From Larkinella arboricola (GTDB taxonomy: Bacteria; Bacteroidota; Bacteroidia; Cytophagales; Spirosomataceae): a stretch of DNA of 64,000 nucleotides. The notes below the pieces were generated by a model that searched no databases, was not told the DNA's origin, and saw nothing but the letters and a program-made list of their open reading frames with translations. The DNA lies in assembly GCF_003259745.1 (NCBI RefSeq), contig NZ_QLMC01000003.1, positions 62,001-126,000 on the forward strand. The letters are read 5' to 3'. A program made the translations under genes and the position numbers. The first letter of the stretch is position 1. The number at the start of each line of letters is the position of its first letter. Of the stretch, positions 9,204-17,951 are shown piece after piece.

Positions 9204-9596
9204 TTAGAACAGGTTCTGGATTTCTACCCGGCGCTGGAAATGCTGCCCGTCTTTAAACGGCAGATGAACCAGAACGTGGCCTTCTTCCTGCGTGGCCTCG
9301 ATATGCTCGGCATCAACAAAATCCGGAATATCGATAACCCTCAAAAACATCGGTACGGCCAGGCTTTGGCCTTCCGACATATTTTTTTGCTGGAGTAATG
9401 TATATAAAACCAGTTTTTTTCCGTCGATCAAAACATTAAACGCATCGGGGCCAACGCCGGGAGCGGATAATTTAATTACCAACCGGTCTGATTCCTGCTC
9501 GGTTTCCATTCGGGTCATGCTCGATCCACCATACAGAGTATTCAGCAAATCAAACTGTCCTCCCATTCCCTGTAGCGTATTTTCTATCGGTTTCAT
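9204..9596 (-). CDS. Hsp20/alpha-crystallin-like protein
   Basis: The protein is 130 residues. The centre (RLVIKLSAPGVGPDAFNVLIDGKKLVLYT, then FLRVIDIPDFVDAEHIEAT and GHVLVHLPF) follows the strand order of an alpha-crystallin domain, the chaperone fold that holds unfolded proteins. It departs from canonical small heat-shock proteins: the usual GVLTL is replaced by GHVLVHLP, and the C-terminal I-x-I tail is not clear. It may be a divergent member or a CS-domain relative. It is transcribed alone, towards the winged-helix gene, with a shared terminator between them. Confidence 0.65.
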   Translation of the reverse strand: MKPIENTLQGMGGQFDLLNTLYGGSSMTRMETEQESDRLVIKLSAPGVGPDAFNVLIDGKKLVLYTLLQQKNMSEGQSLAVPMFLRVIDIPDFVDAEHIEATQEEGHVLVHLPFKDGQHFQRRVEIQNLF

Positions 9597-9782
9597 AAGC
9601 CTACTTATTGGTTGTATGGTTACTGTTGTTCAAATTACGTACCTAATTTACCATGCCGCTTTTTAACGCCATATTGGCCGCTAAAAGCCAACAACTTTAA
9701 AAAAGCCTGCCAATTGGGCAGTAATTTGTTATTTAACGCAAATAATCCTGATTTTTAGGCCGAAAAAATGATAAAATAATCT

Positions 9783-10553
9783 ATGATCTGGCTAATTGCC
9801 ACTTTGTTGAGTGTGTATGGAGTGTGGCATTTTTTCCGCACCAGGCAAGGATTCCCCGTGTTAATGTTCCACAAAATTCATCCAGAATTGCAAGACACAC
9901 TAACGGTTTCAATACCCCAATTTGAGCGGCAATTGCAGTGGTTGCAAGACCATAATTACCAGACCATTACACTTGAACAACTGATGAGGTCGCTACAAGA
10001 CCCAAAATCATTACCCGACCGATCGGTATTGATTACGTTTGATGATGCCTACGTCAATAACCTGACTCATGCGCTACCGATCCTGCAACGGTTTGGAATG
10101 AACGCCGTGCTGTTTGTTCCAACGGCTTTTATAGGTCGGTGCAACGAATGGGACGGCTGTACGGAACTACTCATGGCCACCAACCAGCTCCGGCAACTAC
10201 TCCCGACGTTCGAACTGGCGCTACATTCACACCAGCATTTGAATTATAAACACCAAACCGTAGCGGTGATTGAGGAGGATTTGACCGAGAACATAACGGC
10301 TTTTGACACCCTAAACCTGCCCTACATCCGGGCGTTTGCCTATCCGTACGGGGGGCGCCCGAAAGAGGCAGCCACCAAACAGGCCATGCAGCGGGCCATG
10401 CAGCAGTTGGGTATCGGGCTGGCGTTCCGGATTGGCAACCGCCTGAACCGTTTCCCCGTGAACAACCGCTACGAACTCCAGCGGCTCGACATTCGCGGCA
10501 CCGACACCCTAACGCAATTTGCTCGGAAAATACGGTTTGGAAAACTGATCTAA
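9783..10553 (+). CDS. polysaccharide deacetylase (NodB-fold, CE4) family protein
   Basis: This is a 256-residue enzyme with an N-terminal membrane anchor (residues 1-18). The NodB fold shows motif 1 TFDD at 85-88 (catalytic base and metal Asp), motif 2 HSHQH at 148-152, and motif 3 AYPYGG at 186-191. CE4 enzymes remove N- or O-acetyl groups from chitin-like, peptidoglycan or exopolysaccharide sugars. The next gene, a glycosyltransferase, starts 4 bases after this stop. The pair therefore probably builds and trims one surface glycan. The ATG follows an AT-rich leader of about 190 bases. Confidence 0.88.
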   Translation: MIWLIATLLSVYGVWHFFRTRQGFPVLMFHKIHPELQDTLTVSIPQFERQLQWLQDHNYQTITLEQLMRSLQDPKSLPDRSVLITFDDAYVNNLTHALPILQRFGMNAVLFVPTAFIGRCNEWDGCTELLMATNQLRQLLPTFELALHSHQHLNYKHQTVAVIEEDLTENITAFDTLNLPYIRAFAYPYGGRPKEAATKQAMQRAMQQLGIGLAFRIGNRLNRFPVNNRYELQRLDIRGTDTLTQFARKIRFGKLI

Positions 10554-10557
10554 TCGC

Positions 10558-11595
10558 ATGAACATCTTTATTGATACCGAACGTTTGCGGGATCTGAACA
10601 GCGGCCTGGGGCAATTCTGCCTGCAATTGGGTCAGGAACTGGTTCGGCAAAAACCACCGTCGGCCCGGCTTACGTTTCTGGTTCCGAAAGGACAGGAAGG
10701 CGTTTTCGGCACGAACGTTCATTACCAAACAGCGGCCTGGTGGCGGAAGTGGTATAATCCGGGCACCTACGATCTGTGGCACTGTACTCACCAGGATTCG
10801 CGGTTCTGGCCCGCATCCCGACAGACCCGAACGGTTTTAACCATCCACGACCTGAACTTTCTGGAACGGACGGATTATAACGACGCCAAAAAGGCAAACC
10901 GCCTGACGGCTTTACAGCGCAAGGTTGACCGGGCCTCGGCGATCACCACCATCTCGGAATACACGGCCTCCGTCGCTCGCCAGCACCTGACGCTTCCGAA
11001 CGTTCCACTGACGGTTATTTACAACGGTAATTCGCTTAACCGCGCCATTGCCCAGCCGCTCGCCGTTTCGAATCCGTTTTTCCTGTTTGTTGGTGTGATT
11101 CATCCCAAAAAAAACCTGCACACGCTGCTGCCGCTGCTGGAAGCCTTCCCGGAATGGCAGCTCGTGCTGGCCGGCCCCGACACCCATCCCTACGCAGCCC
11201 ACCTGCGCGAACAGGCGCAGCACCTGGAAATTGCGGATCGGCTGGTGATGCCGGGCACGGTCACGGAAGCCGTCAAAAGCTGGCTCTACCAACACTGCGA
11301 CGCCTTTTTGTTCCCGTCCCTTTCCGAAGGTTTTGGCCTGCCGGTGGTCGAAGCCATGAGTTGTGGCAAGCCGGTTTTTCTGTCACGACTGACGAGCCTG
11401 CCCGAAATCGGCGGTACGGATGCCTATTACTTTGAATCGCTGGAACCGGAAGAAATGGCCGAAACCGTTTTTGCGGGCCTCAACGACTTCCGCGCCAATC
11501 CGTTCCGGGCCACCCGGCTCCGCCAGCAGGCTGCCCGCTTCAGTTGGGAACGAGCCGCCCAACAATATTGGCAGTTGTATACTGATTTGTTGTAA
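10558..11595 (+). CDS. GT4-family glycosyltransferase
   Basis: The 345-residue protein has two Rossmann domains (GT-B fold). The N-terminal part contains TVLTIHDLNFLE and ITTISEYTASV, as in GT4 enzymes. The donor domain begins near FLFVGVIHPKKNLHTLL and carries the E-x7-E motif SEGFGLPVVE with Glu257 and Glu265, followed by MSCGKPVFLS. Retaining GT4 enzymes move a nucleotide-sugar unit to a lipid or glycan acceptor; neither partner can be named. It is tightly coupled to the deacetylase gene upstream. Confidence 0.9.
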   Translation: MNIFIDTERLRDLNSGLGQFCLQLGQELVRQKPPSARLTFLVPKGQEGVFGTNVHYQTAAWWRKWYNPGTYDLWHCTHQDSRFWPASRQTRTVLTIHDLNFLERTDYNDAKKANRLTALQRKVDRASAITTISEYTASVARQHLTLPNVPLTVIYNGNSLNRAIAQPLAVSNPFFLFVGVIHPKKNLHTLLPLLEAFPEWQLVLAGPDTHPYAAHLREQAQHLEIADRLVMPGTVTEAVKSWLYQHCDAFLFPSLSEGFGLPVVEAMSCGKPVFLSRLTSLPEIGGTDAYYFESLEPEEMAETVFAGLNDFRANPFRATRLRQQAARFSWERAAQQYWQLYTDLL

Positions 11596-11624
11596 ACGGG
11601 TTACGGTATTGGATTTACTTTGGC

Positions 11625-11632
11625 TACCTTTG
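11625..11632 (+). promoter_or_regulatory. -7 element of the aspS promoter
   Basis: TACCTTTG matches TAnnTTTG exactly and ends 26 bases before the aspS ATG. A TTG lies only 13 bases upstream, so the -33 element is unclear. Confidence 0.5.
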
Positions 11633-11658
11633 CGGCTTATTGAACCATTTTGAAGAGT

Positions 11659-13428
11659 ATGCTTCGAACGCACACTTGCGGAGAAATCCGCATCGAACAC
11701 GTTAATACCCAAGTTATTCTCTGCGGCTGGGTGCAACGCATCCGCGACAAAGGCGGTTTGATCTGGATTGACCTCCGCGACCGCTACGGCCTGACCCAAC
11801 TGCTGCTCGAAGAAGGCCAGACCGATCCGGCCATCATCGAGACCGCCCGCTCGCTGGGCCGTGAGTTTGTGGTGAAAGCCACCGGCGAAGTGATCGAGCG
11901 TAAATCCAAAAACCCCAACCTGCCCACGGGTGATATTGAGGTCCGGCTGCAAGGGCTGGAAGTCCTGAATCCGGCCAAGCTGCCACCCTTCCTGATCGAA
12001 GACGAAACCGACGGGGGCGACGACCTGCGGATGAAATACCGGTACCTGGACCTGCGCCGGAATCCCGTTCGGAGAAACCTCGAACTGCGGCATAAAATGG
12101 CCCAGCAGACGCGGATTTACATGGACGGCCAGGACTTTATCGAGGTAGAAACGCCGGTTCTGATCAAATCAACGCCCGAAGGAGCCCGCGATTTTGTGGT
12201 ACCAAGCCGCATGAACCCCGGCGAGTTTTACGCCCTGCCGCAATCGCCCCAGACGTTCAAGCAACTGCTGATGGTATCGGGTTTTGACCGGTATTACCAG
12301 ATTGTCAAGTGTTTCCGCGACGAAGACCTGCGCGCCGACCGCCAGCCAGAGTTTACGCAGATCGACTGTGAAATGTCGTTTATTACACAGGAAGATATTC
12401 TCCAGATGTTCGAAGGACTGGTTCGGCACCTGTTCAAAACCGTCAAAGGCATTGATCTGGCCGAAGTGCCACGCATGACCTACGCTGATGCCATGCGGCT
12501 GTACGGTTCAGACAAACCCGATACGCGCTTCGGTATGGAGTTCGTCGAGTTGAAAGGGGCATTCGATACCGTCGATCTGACGTCGGGCAAAAACTTTGTC
12601 GTGTTTGATTCGGCAGAACTGGTCATTGGTATTAACGCCAAAGGCTGTGCGGAGTATACCCGTAAGCAGATTGATGAATTAACGGAATACGTGAAACGTC
12701 CGCAGATCGGCGCCAAAGGGCTGATTTACGTGCGTTACAATACCGATGGAACCGTCAAATCATCGGTTGATAAATTTTACTCGGAAGACGATCTGAAACA
12801 ATGGGTCGTGCAATTCCAGGCCGAACCCGGTGATCTGCTGCTTATTATGGCGGGTGATGCGGCTAAAGCCCGGAAACAATTAAACGAGTTGCGGTTGGAA
12901 ATGGGAACCCGCCTGGGTTTGCGCGATCCCAATCAGTTCAGTGCCCTGTGGGTGTTGGATTTTCCGCTGCTGGAGTGGGGCGAAGACGAAAACCGCTGGT
13001 TTGCGATGCACCACCCGTTTACCTCGCCCAAGCCGGAAGACATTCCGCTGCTGGAAACCAACCCCGGTCACGTGCGGGCCAACGCCTACGACATGGTCAT
13101 CAACGGTACCGAAGTCGGCGGGGGTTCCATCCGGATTTTCCAGCGGGAGTTGCAGTCGAAGATGTTTGATTTTCTGGGTTTCACGCCCGAAGAAGCCAAG
13201 GCGCAGTTCGGCTTTTTGCTGGATGCGTTCGAGTACGGCGCTCCTCCCCACGGCGGCATCGCGTTCGGTTTCGACCGGCTGTGCTCTATCTTCGGCGGTG
13301 CCGACTCCATCCGCGACTTCATTGCCTTCCCGAAAAATAACTCGGGCCGCGACGTGATGATCGATTCGCCCGCTACGATTTCGCCGGCGCAATTGGACGA
13401 ATTGCAGATTGCGGTAGCAAAGAAATAA
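11659..13428 (+). CDS. aspS: aspartate--tRNA ligase
   Basis: This cytoplasmic class II synthetase charges tRNA-Asp. The 589-residue protein is of the bacterial type: an N-terminal OB-fold anticodon-binding domain ([22 protein letters not shown]), the catalytic core with motif 2 ([18 protein letters not shown]), an inserted GAD domain around residues 290-420, and motif 3 (GIAFGFDRL). The tail [10 protein letters not shown] is typical. The ATG at 11659 replaces a TTG three codons upstream. The gene is a single transcription unit with its own promoter and a strong terminator. Confidence 0.96.
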   Translation: MLRTHTCGEIRIEHVNTQVILCGWVQRIRDKGGLIWIDLRDRYGLTQLLLEEGQTDPAIIETARSLGREFVVKATGEVIERKSKNPNLPTGDIEVRLQGLEVLNPAKLPPFLIEDETDGGDDLRMKYRYLDLRRNPVRRNLELRHKMAQQTRIYMDGQDFIEVETPVLIKSTPEGARDFVVPSRMNPGEFYALPQSPQTFKQLLMVSGFDRYYQIVKCFRDEDLRADRQPEFTQIDCEMSFITQEDILQMFEGLVRHLFKTVKGIDLAEVPRMTYADAMRLYGSDKPDTRFGMEFVELKGAFDTVDLTSGKNFVVFDSAELVIGINAKGCAEYTRKQIDELTEYVKRPQIGAKGLIYVRYNTDGTVKSSVDKFYSEDDLKQWVVQFQAEPGDLLLIMAGDAAKARKQLNELRLEMGTRLGLRDPNQFSALWVLDFPLLEWGEDENRWFAMHHPFTSPKPEDIPLLETNPGHVRANAYDMVINGTEVGGGSIRIFQRELQSKMFDFLGFTPEEAKAQFGFLLDAFEYGAPPHGGIAFGFDRLCSIFGGADSIRDFIAFPKNNSGRDVMIDSPATISPAQLDELQIAVAKK

Positions 13429-13429
13429 C

Positions 13430-13460
13430 AAAAAAGGGCCGGCATTGCCGGCCCTTTTTT
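13430..13460. terminator. bidirectional intrinsic terminator
   Basis: A 14-bp perfect stem (AAAAAAGGGCCGGC and complement) surrounds an ATT loop. It lies between the stops of aspS and the DinB-like gene, which converge here, and works on both strands. Confidence 0.92.
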
Positions 13461-13461
13461 G

Positions 13462-13998
13462 TTAAAACAGTTTTTCGTTCGGCGGCTTAATGCCTTTCAT
13501 CCGGATATAAATAGTTGTCTGTCCCCGGTGGTGCGTCTGGTGTTCAAACGCTTTGGCCAGCATCGTTTCGCGGGACATTTCGCGCGGGCCCATCTTTACA
13601 TTTTCGGCCAGTTGCGCGTCGCTCAGTCCTTTCACCCCATCGATCACAAAGTCATAACTGTCCATCACGGCTTTCGTCAGACCGGCTTTGGTCTTGAACT
13701 CCTCCATGGTTTCCATTTTCTTTCCCTGCATCGGATTGGTTTTTCCGGTAGCGCCCGACGCAAAGTTGTAGTTTGCGTTGGCCAGGTGAAGCATTTGTTC
13801 GGCAAAGCTCCGGACCTCGGGTGTTGGCTTGAAGTTTACGCCCTCTTCCGGCATTGCATCGAGGTATTCCTTCGTATACTCTTTAGCGCGCTGCCATTCT
13901 GCCGTAATCTGACTAACGGTTGTCAGTTTGGTCGAAAAGCCGCTGAACGTTACCCAGAGCATCAGGGTCAGGGCGGTAAATGCAAGTTTTTGTTTCAT
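13462..13998 (-). CDS. exported DinB-like protein
   Basis: This is a 178-residue protein with a signal peptide (MKQKLAFTALTLMLWVTFSGFST). The rest is a four-helix DinB/YfiT fold with the three metal-type histidines: one in the LHLAN helix and two in HQTHHRGQTTIYIRMKGIKPP. DinB-fold proteins bind a divalent metal and include thiol transferases and stress proteins; an exported member is less usual, and its substrate is unknown. It has a textbook promoter and shares a terminator with aspS. Confidence 0.85.
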   Translation of the reverse strand: MKQKLAFTALTLMLWVTFSGFSTKLTTVSQITAEWQRAKEYTKEYLDAMPEEGVNFKPTPEVRSFAEQMLHLANANYNFASGATGKTNPMQGKKMETMEEFKTKAGLTKAVMDSYDFVIDGVKGLSDAQLAENVKMGPREMSRETMLAKAFEHQTHHRGQTTIYIRMKGIKPPNEKLF

Positions 13999-14023
13999 AG
14001 CGAGAAGGTAATGGTTTGAGAAC

Positions 14024-14053
14024 CAAAGTTAAATCTGGCAGCCAGGTTTGCAA
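14024..14053 (-). promoter_or_regulatory. promoter of the DinB-like gene
   Basis: On the minus strand TTG (14051-14053), a 19-base spacer and TAACTTTG (14024-14031) match the Bacteroidota -33/-7 promoter fully. Confidence 0.75.
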
Positions 14054-14172
14054 GCCCGTTCCCCTGGATTTCTACTCAAAATTGGGCGTAAAATAAAATT
14101 CGACACGAAAATGTAATTTGCATCGCTTTTTCGTTTAAAATGTAGATCAGTTTAGCAAGCAACAAATCAACT

Positions 14173-15318
14173 ATGTTATTACCCGCCGAATACACCCGCT
14201 ACGAAAAGCACCTGAACCTGCCAGAAATTGGCGTGGAGGGACAATTGAAGTTAAAACAGGCTCGTGTTCTGGTGGTAGGCGCCGGTGGATTGGGTTGCCC
14301 GGTTTTGCTGTATTTAACCGCGGCTGGCGTTGGTACCATTGGTATTATTGACCCCGATACGGTTGCTATTAGTAACCTGCAAAGACAGGTACTTTACACT
14401 ACAGAACAAGTAGGTAAACCGAAGGCAACCATAGCCGTAAATTCACTCAAAAAAATTAATCCAGAAATCAGCTTCAACGCCTACGCGTATTCACTCGACC
14501 GTTCCAACGCCCGGACGATCATCGACGAATACGATCTGGTGGTGGACTGTACCGACAACTTTACGGTTCGTTATCTGGTCAACGATGTCTGTGTGATGCA
14601 GGGAAAGCCGTTTGTTTACGGCGCCATCCACCGTTTTGAAGGCCAGGTTGCGGTGTTGAATGCCCGGCTGGCCCCTTCGGAGTTTCAGCCCGAAGAAATC
14701 CGGCGCGGCCCCACCTACCGCTGTCTGTTTCCGGAATTTCCGAATCAGATGGAAATTCCAAATTGCGCCGACACAGGCGTTATGGGCGTTCTGCCCGGCG
14801 TGATTGGCACCTACCAGGCCAACGAGGTTATTAAACTGATTACGGGCATTGGCCACTCGCTGAACGAAGAACTGCTGATGGTGGATTTGCTGGCCATGTC
14901 GTTTCAGAAAATCCGGGTTCGCCGACGGCTTGATGCCGAAGCAGCCGCCCAGAACGGTTGGGAAGAAGGCCAGCGTATCATCGCAAAAACCGAAATCCGC
15001 CAGAGCATCACCCCGCTGGAACTGGCCGAACGGCTGACCAAGGAAGAAGATATTTTTCTGCTCGACGTTCGCGAACGGCCCGAATACAACATCTGCCATC
15101 TGGAAAATGCGGTTCTGATTCCGGTCAATATCATCGCCAATAACGTCAAACGTATTCCGGTTGATCGGCCGGTAGTCGTCTACTGCCACCACGGTATTCG
15201 CAGCCAGTACGTGATCGATTATCTTCAGAAGGAGTTCGGTTTTACCAACCTCATGAACCTACAGGGCGGCATTAATAGCTGGGCACGGGATGTCCAGCCG
15301 GAGATGGAAGTCTATTAG
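14173..15318 (+). CDS. ThiF/MoeB-type adenylyltransferase with C-terminal rhodanese domain
   Basis: The 381-residue protein is an E1-like enzyme fused to a sulfurtransferase. The E1 half has the ATP-binding GAGGLGCP at 37-43, SNLQRQ at 67-72, DCTDNF near 125-130 and a conserved Cys198 in NCADTG. The rhodanese half (about 280-378) has the active-site loop CHHGIRS with Cys338. Such proteins adenylate the C-terminal glycine of a small sulfur carrier (MoaD or ThiS type) and pass it sulfur for molybdopterin, thiamin or thiolated tRNA. The usual zinc cysteines are largely missing: the first CxxC is TYRC (Thr181, Cys184) and the second pair is absent. No sulfur-carrier gene is nearby, so the pathway is open. 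Confidence 0.9.
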   Translation: MLLPAEYTRYEKHLNLPEIGVEGQLKLKQARVLVVGAGGLGCPVLLYLTAAGVGTIGIIDPDTVAISNLQRQVLYTTEQVGKPKATIAVNSLKKINPEISFNAYAYSLDRSNARTIIDEYDLVVDCTDNFTVRYLVNDVCVMQGKPFVYGAIHRFEGQVAVLNARLAPSEFQPEEIRRGPTYRCLFPEFPNQMEIPNCADTGVMGVLPGVIGTYQANEVIKLITGIGHSLNEELLMVDLLAMSFQKIRVRRRLDAEAAAQNGWEEGQRIIAKTEIRQSITPLELAERLTKEEDIFLLDVRERPEYNICHLENAVLIPVNIIANNVKRIPVDRPVVVYCHHGIRSQYVIDYLQKEFGFTNLMNLQGGINSWARDVQPEMEVY

Positions 15319-15340
15319 AGCGTTTCCGGGGTAATAAACT

Positions 15341-15383
15341 AACGCCCGTTGGCTGCTCTTTGGAGCGAAAGCCAACGGGCGTT
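15341..15383. terminator. long stem-loop after the ThiF-rhodanese gene
   Basis: Arms at 15341-15354 and 15370-15383 pair perfectly over 14 bases, with a second small hairpin (GCTC/GAGC, 15355-15366) in the loop. The T-run is weak (GCTTTAT), so termination is probable rather than certain. Confidence 0.6.
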
Positions 15384-15432
15384 GCTTTATCCGCTTCGAA
15401 CGGGTTCAGAACTGGGTTAGCTCCAATGTCCA

Positions 15433-16224
15433 CTACGGTTCTGTCAGTTCTTTGGAGTCCTTTGCTTTGCCATTCAGCTCGTTTTTTTTCTTTTCAATAA
15501 CCGTACTTTCTTCCTTCGGAGCCAAGTCAGGCATCGGGCTGGCCGGAACGGCTTTCCCCTGAAAGTCGCCCTCAAGTTGCCGCCGACCGTCTTTAATCCG
15601 CATATGGCCCGCAAAATCGGTTGCTTTTCTTCCACCAACATTCAGTGAGCTAACCAACCGCTGCAATTGTGTAGGATCATATCCCACCAGATAAGACAGC
15701 AGGGAAACCGTTACGGCAAATTTAAAATAGGAAGCCGCCGACATCCCGAGAATAGGCGTAGACATATCGTTCGCATCGACCGGCACGGAAAAACTCGCTA
15801 CGTACGTACCCGCCACCAGGATCAGGTAAGCCAGAAACCCGCGAAACATCGAAACAACTGGGTGTTCGGTCATGTAAACCAGGCTCCGGTATTCGAACGA
15901 ATCGTGATCCAGCGCATCAATGTCAATATGAGGTTTTTCGTTAATGGCACTGAGGTTACTGGCCAGCCCCCCAATAACACCCGCCAGGGCCGCCAGTAGT
16001 GCGGTATTGGTCGGCGTAAACGTCAGCGCGTACAACCATAGCGTCTCCCAGATGACATGGCCATCCGTATCAAGGGGTTTCAGCTTCGATGACGAGATGC
16101 TTAACCCCATAAAAAATAAAATCAGCCAGCCTAAAAAAAGGGCAATCCCCATTAAGCCACGGTTGCGGACATAGTTTTTACCGACGGTCAGTTTTTCAGC
16201 AGCAGGTGCATCTTCTGTTTTCAT
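15433..16224 (-). CDS. integral membrane protein of unknown function
   Basis: This is a 263-residue protein with a short charged N-terminus, four hydrophobic segments (about residues 24-44, 68-88, 128-148 and 163-180) and a hydrophilic C-terminal tail of some 60 residues ending in Lys/Glu-rich sequence. The loop between the second and third segment (NEKPHIDIDALDHDSFEYRSLVYMTEHP) is acidic. I recognise no family motif. It stands alone between two convergent or unrelated units. No regulator or partner gene gives a hint. Confidence 0.7.
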   Translation of the reverse strand: MKTEDAPAAEKLTVGKNYVRNRGLMGIALFLGWLILFFMGLSISSSKLKPLDTDGHVIWETLWLYALTFTPTNTALLAALAGVIGGLASNLSAINEKPHIDIDALDHDSFEYRSLVYMTEHPVVSMFRGFLAYLILVAGTYVASFSVPVDANDMSTPILGMSAASYFKFAVTVSLLSYLVGYDPTQLQRLVSSLNVGGRKATDFAGHMRIKDGRRQLEGDFQGKAVPASPMPDLAPKEESTVIEKKKNELNGKAKDSKELTEP

Positions 16225-16549
16225 AGCGATACGGGTTAACAGAATAAATGTACACCAGCTATATACTCATTGTCAATACTTTACCAACAAATACGGTACT
16301 AGTACGTATCGGTATCCGGTAAAATACGTGCGTCGGCAGATCGGTTCGAAGTCAATCTAATACCGTGTATCTGACCCGTTCCGGTAGTTGTTTTTTCTAT
16401 TCGGATGAGGGCGGCATTCCGATTTGTGCCCGTCGCAGATCGACAGGAACCGGCGCATGAACTCGCGCCCTCCAAATTTGTCATACGTAGGACAATCAGA
16501 ATAAACCCCGGCGGTGCCGGGGTTGTGTTTTAAAACATGGTAACTGTTG
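16225..16549. other. intergenic region without a gene
   Basis: These 325 bases hold a palindromic GTACTAGTAC near 16298-16307 and a terminator hairpin at 16504-16530. A 61-codon open frame on the minus strand (16299-16484) lacks protein-like composition. Nothing else is seen. Confidence 0.5.
16504..16530. terminator. GC-rich hairpin terminator
   Basis: AACCCCGGC (16504-16512) and its complement (16516-16524) form a 9-bp stem with a GGT loop. A short T-run lies on each side, so it can end minus-strand transcription from the 110-residue gene. Confidence 0.65.
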
Positions 16550-16882
16550 CTAGATGTAAAAGCTGTGCGACGTCAGAACCAGGTTGGTTTCATGAAAGTG
16601 TTCCTCAAACAAGTCCTGCAATTCATGAACATACTGAATATACCGACGCGACTTGATACACAGCCAGCAGTTCATTCCTGCCACCAGACGCGCATTTTCA
16701 AAACTCCACGAATACGCCGATGGATCGGGTTGAAAGCCGAAGGCCTGCAACCAGGGCTTGGTCAGCCTGATGGGCTGGAGATCATCGGACGAGAGACTTC
16801 TCAGGTGCTGCTCGGTTAGTAGAACAGGCTCCTTCTGAACAACATAATATCGATTACTCTTTGGGGTTATGATTCCATTCAT
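16550..16882 (-). CDS. small protein of unknown function next to a Rad52-type gene
   Basis: The 110-residue protein has no signal peptide. It contains a conserved-looking centre (TEQHLRSLSSDDLQPIRLTKPWL, then ARLVAGMNCWLCIKSRRYIQYVHELQDLFEEHF). Residues after position 75 form a helix with the HELQDLF pattern, which I associate with small Bacteroidota proteins found near recombination genes. No catalytic motif is visible. It is on the same strand as the Rad52-type gene 260 bases upstream, but a terminator lies between them, so the two are probably separate transcripts. Confidence 0.6.
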   Translation of the reverse strand: MNGIITPKSNRYYVVQKEPVLLTEQHLRSLSSDDLQPIRLTKPWLQAFGFQPDPSAYSWSFENARLVAGMNCWLCIKSRRYIQYVHELQDLFEEHFHETNLVLTSHSFYI

Positions 16883-17086
16883 TGTGCGGGGTAATCATGT
16901 TTTACCCTTTGTACGCAGAAGAGTAAATTATATTGCTTTTTTAAGGCGCCTTTCTGTACAACATTAGTTAATGGGAAAATAAACGGACTAAATCTTTATA
17001 ACACATTGACTATCAATGCATTACCAGAAAGTACTTACTATACGTATGTGGACAATCTACGTATGAATACCGGCAACTATAGATAC

Positions 17087-17110
17087 AAAAAAGCCCGGAT
17101 AATACCGGGC
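17087..17110 (-). terminator. intrinsic terminator of the Rad52-type gene
   Basis: Read on the minus strand, GCCCGG (17105-17110), a 6-base loop, CCGGGC (17093-17098) and six Ts form a classical terminator 30 bases after the stop. Confidence 0.85.
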
Positions 17111-17140
17111 GTAGAATTTAACGGAATCAAATCAACAGAA

Positions 17141-17677
17141 TCAGGCTGCGGCCCGCACCTGAGGTTGAGGACGTTGCAGTTGACGGACATGATCTTCTTT
17201 CAGAACGATGACATCCCGCTGCGGTTTGCCGCTGTTAATGGAATCGACCAGCGCATCCAGAAGCCGATAGGCCCATTCCGGAATGTATTTGCCTTCTACT
17301 TCCACAAACACCTTCGGAAAATTGTATAAACCCCGACCAAGCCCGAACTGCACGGCGGCCCGTTTCATGGCATCGGAAATACCGCCTTTCACGGGTTCGA
17401 TGGCCGTCCGGCTGGCACCGTCGGTTTTGCTGATTACCTGACCGGAAGGCAGGGTAACGGTTATCGTACACAGAAAACCGCCGTCAATTTCCCTGATTTC
17501 GTTGCTCCAGTTTGCCCAGCCAAATTGCTCATCGAATCGCTCCATGACCGAACGGTTGGTGATGTATGGTACGACAATCAGCTTGGCTGGTTTGCCGTTT
17601 TTCGCTTCAATTACCTGCTGCACCCGCCATTCAATCTCTTCTGCCTGTAAGGGTGTCGTTAATTTTTGGAGTTCCAT
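17141..17677 (-). CDS. Rad52/Rad22-family single-strand annealing protein
   Basis: The 178-residue protein has the Rad52 N-terminal fold: LTTPLQAEEIEWRVQQVI, then VVPYITNRSVMERFDEQFGWANWSNEI, a beta strand series, and the helix SDAMKRAAVQFGLGRGLYNF, which is the most conserved Rad52 signature. Proteins of this family form rings that anneal complementary single strands. They are most often found in phages and mobile elements, but no such element is visible here. The ATG at 17677 is chosen over one 32 codons upstream because the extra residues are unlike the family and the MELQ start fits. It has its own terminator. Confidence 0.88.
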   Translation of the reverse strand: MELQKLTTPLQAEEIEWRVQQVIEAKNGKPAKLIVVPYITNRSVMERFDEQFGWANWSNEIREIDGGFLCTITVTLPSGQVISKTDGASRTAIEPVKGGISDAMKRAAVQFGLGRGLYNFPKVFVEVEGKYIPEWAYRLLDALVDSINSGKPQRDVIVLKEDHVRQLQRPQPQVRAAA

Positions 17678-17951
17678 TTCGTTAGTATTTGCTTGCTTAA
17701 ATATAACAAATACCGGGCAGGTTTCATTCAAAAATTCCCCGAAATATTCACGTAGAAGTGATAGAATAATCACCGTCAGCGGGCATTAATTTAGCTGCCT
17801 GACCAGGCAAAACACAAAACCAGTCGTAGCCATTCATCAACACCGTGGTTGTCGAATGGGAGTTCCCGTTGCTTATCGCCAGTGGCTACAGAAAGCAAGG
17901 TCAGAATACGCCAATCTATGGGAAGACAGGGAGAATCTGCCAGACAAATCA

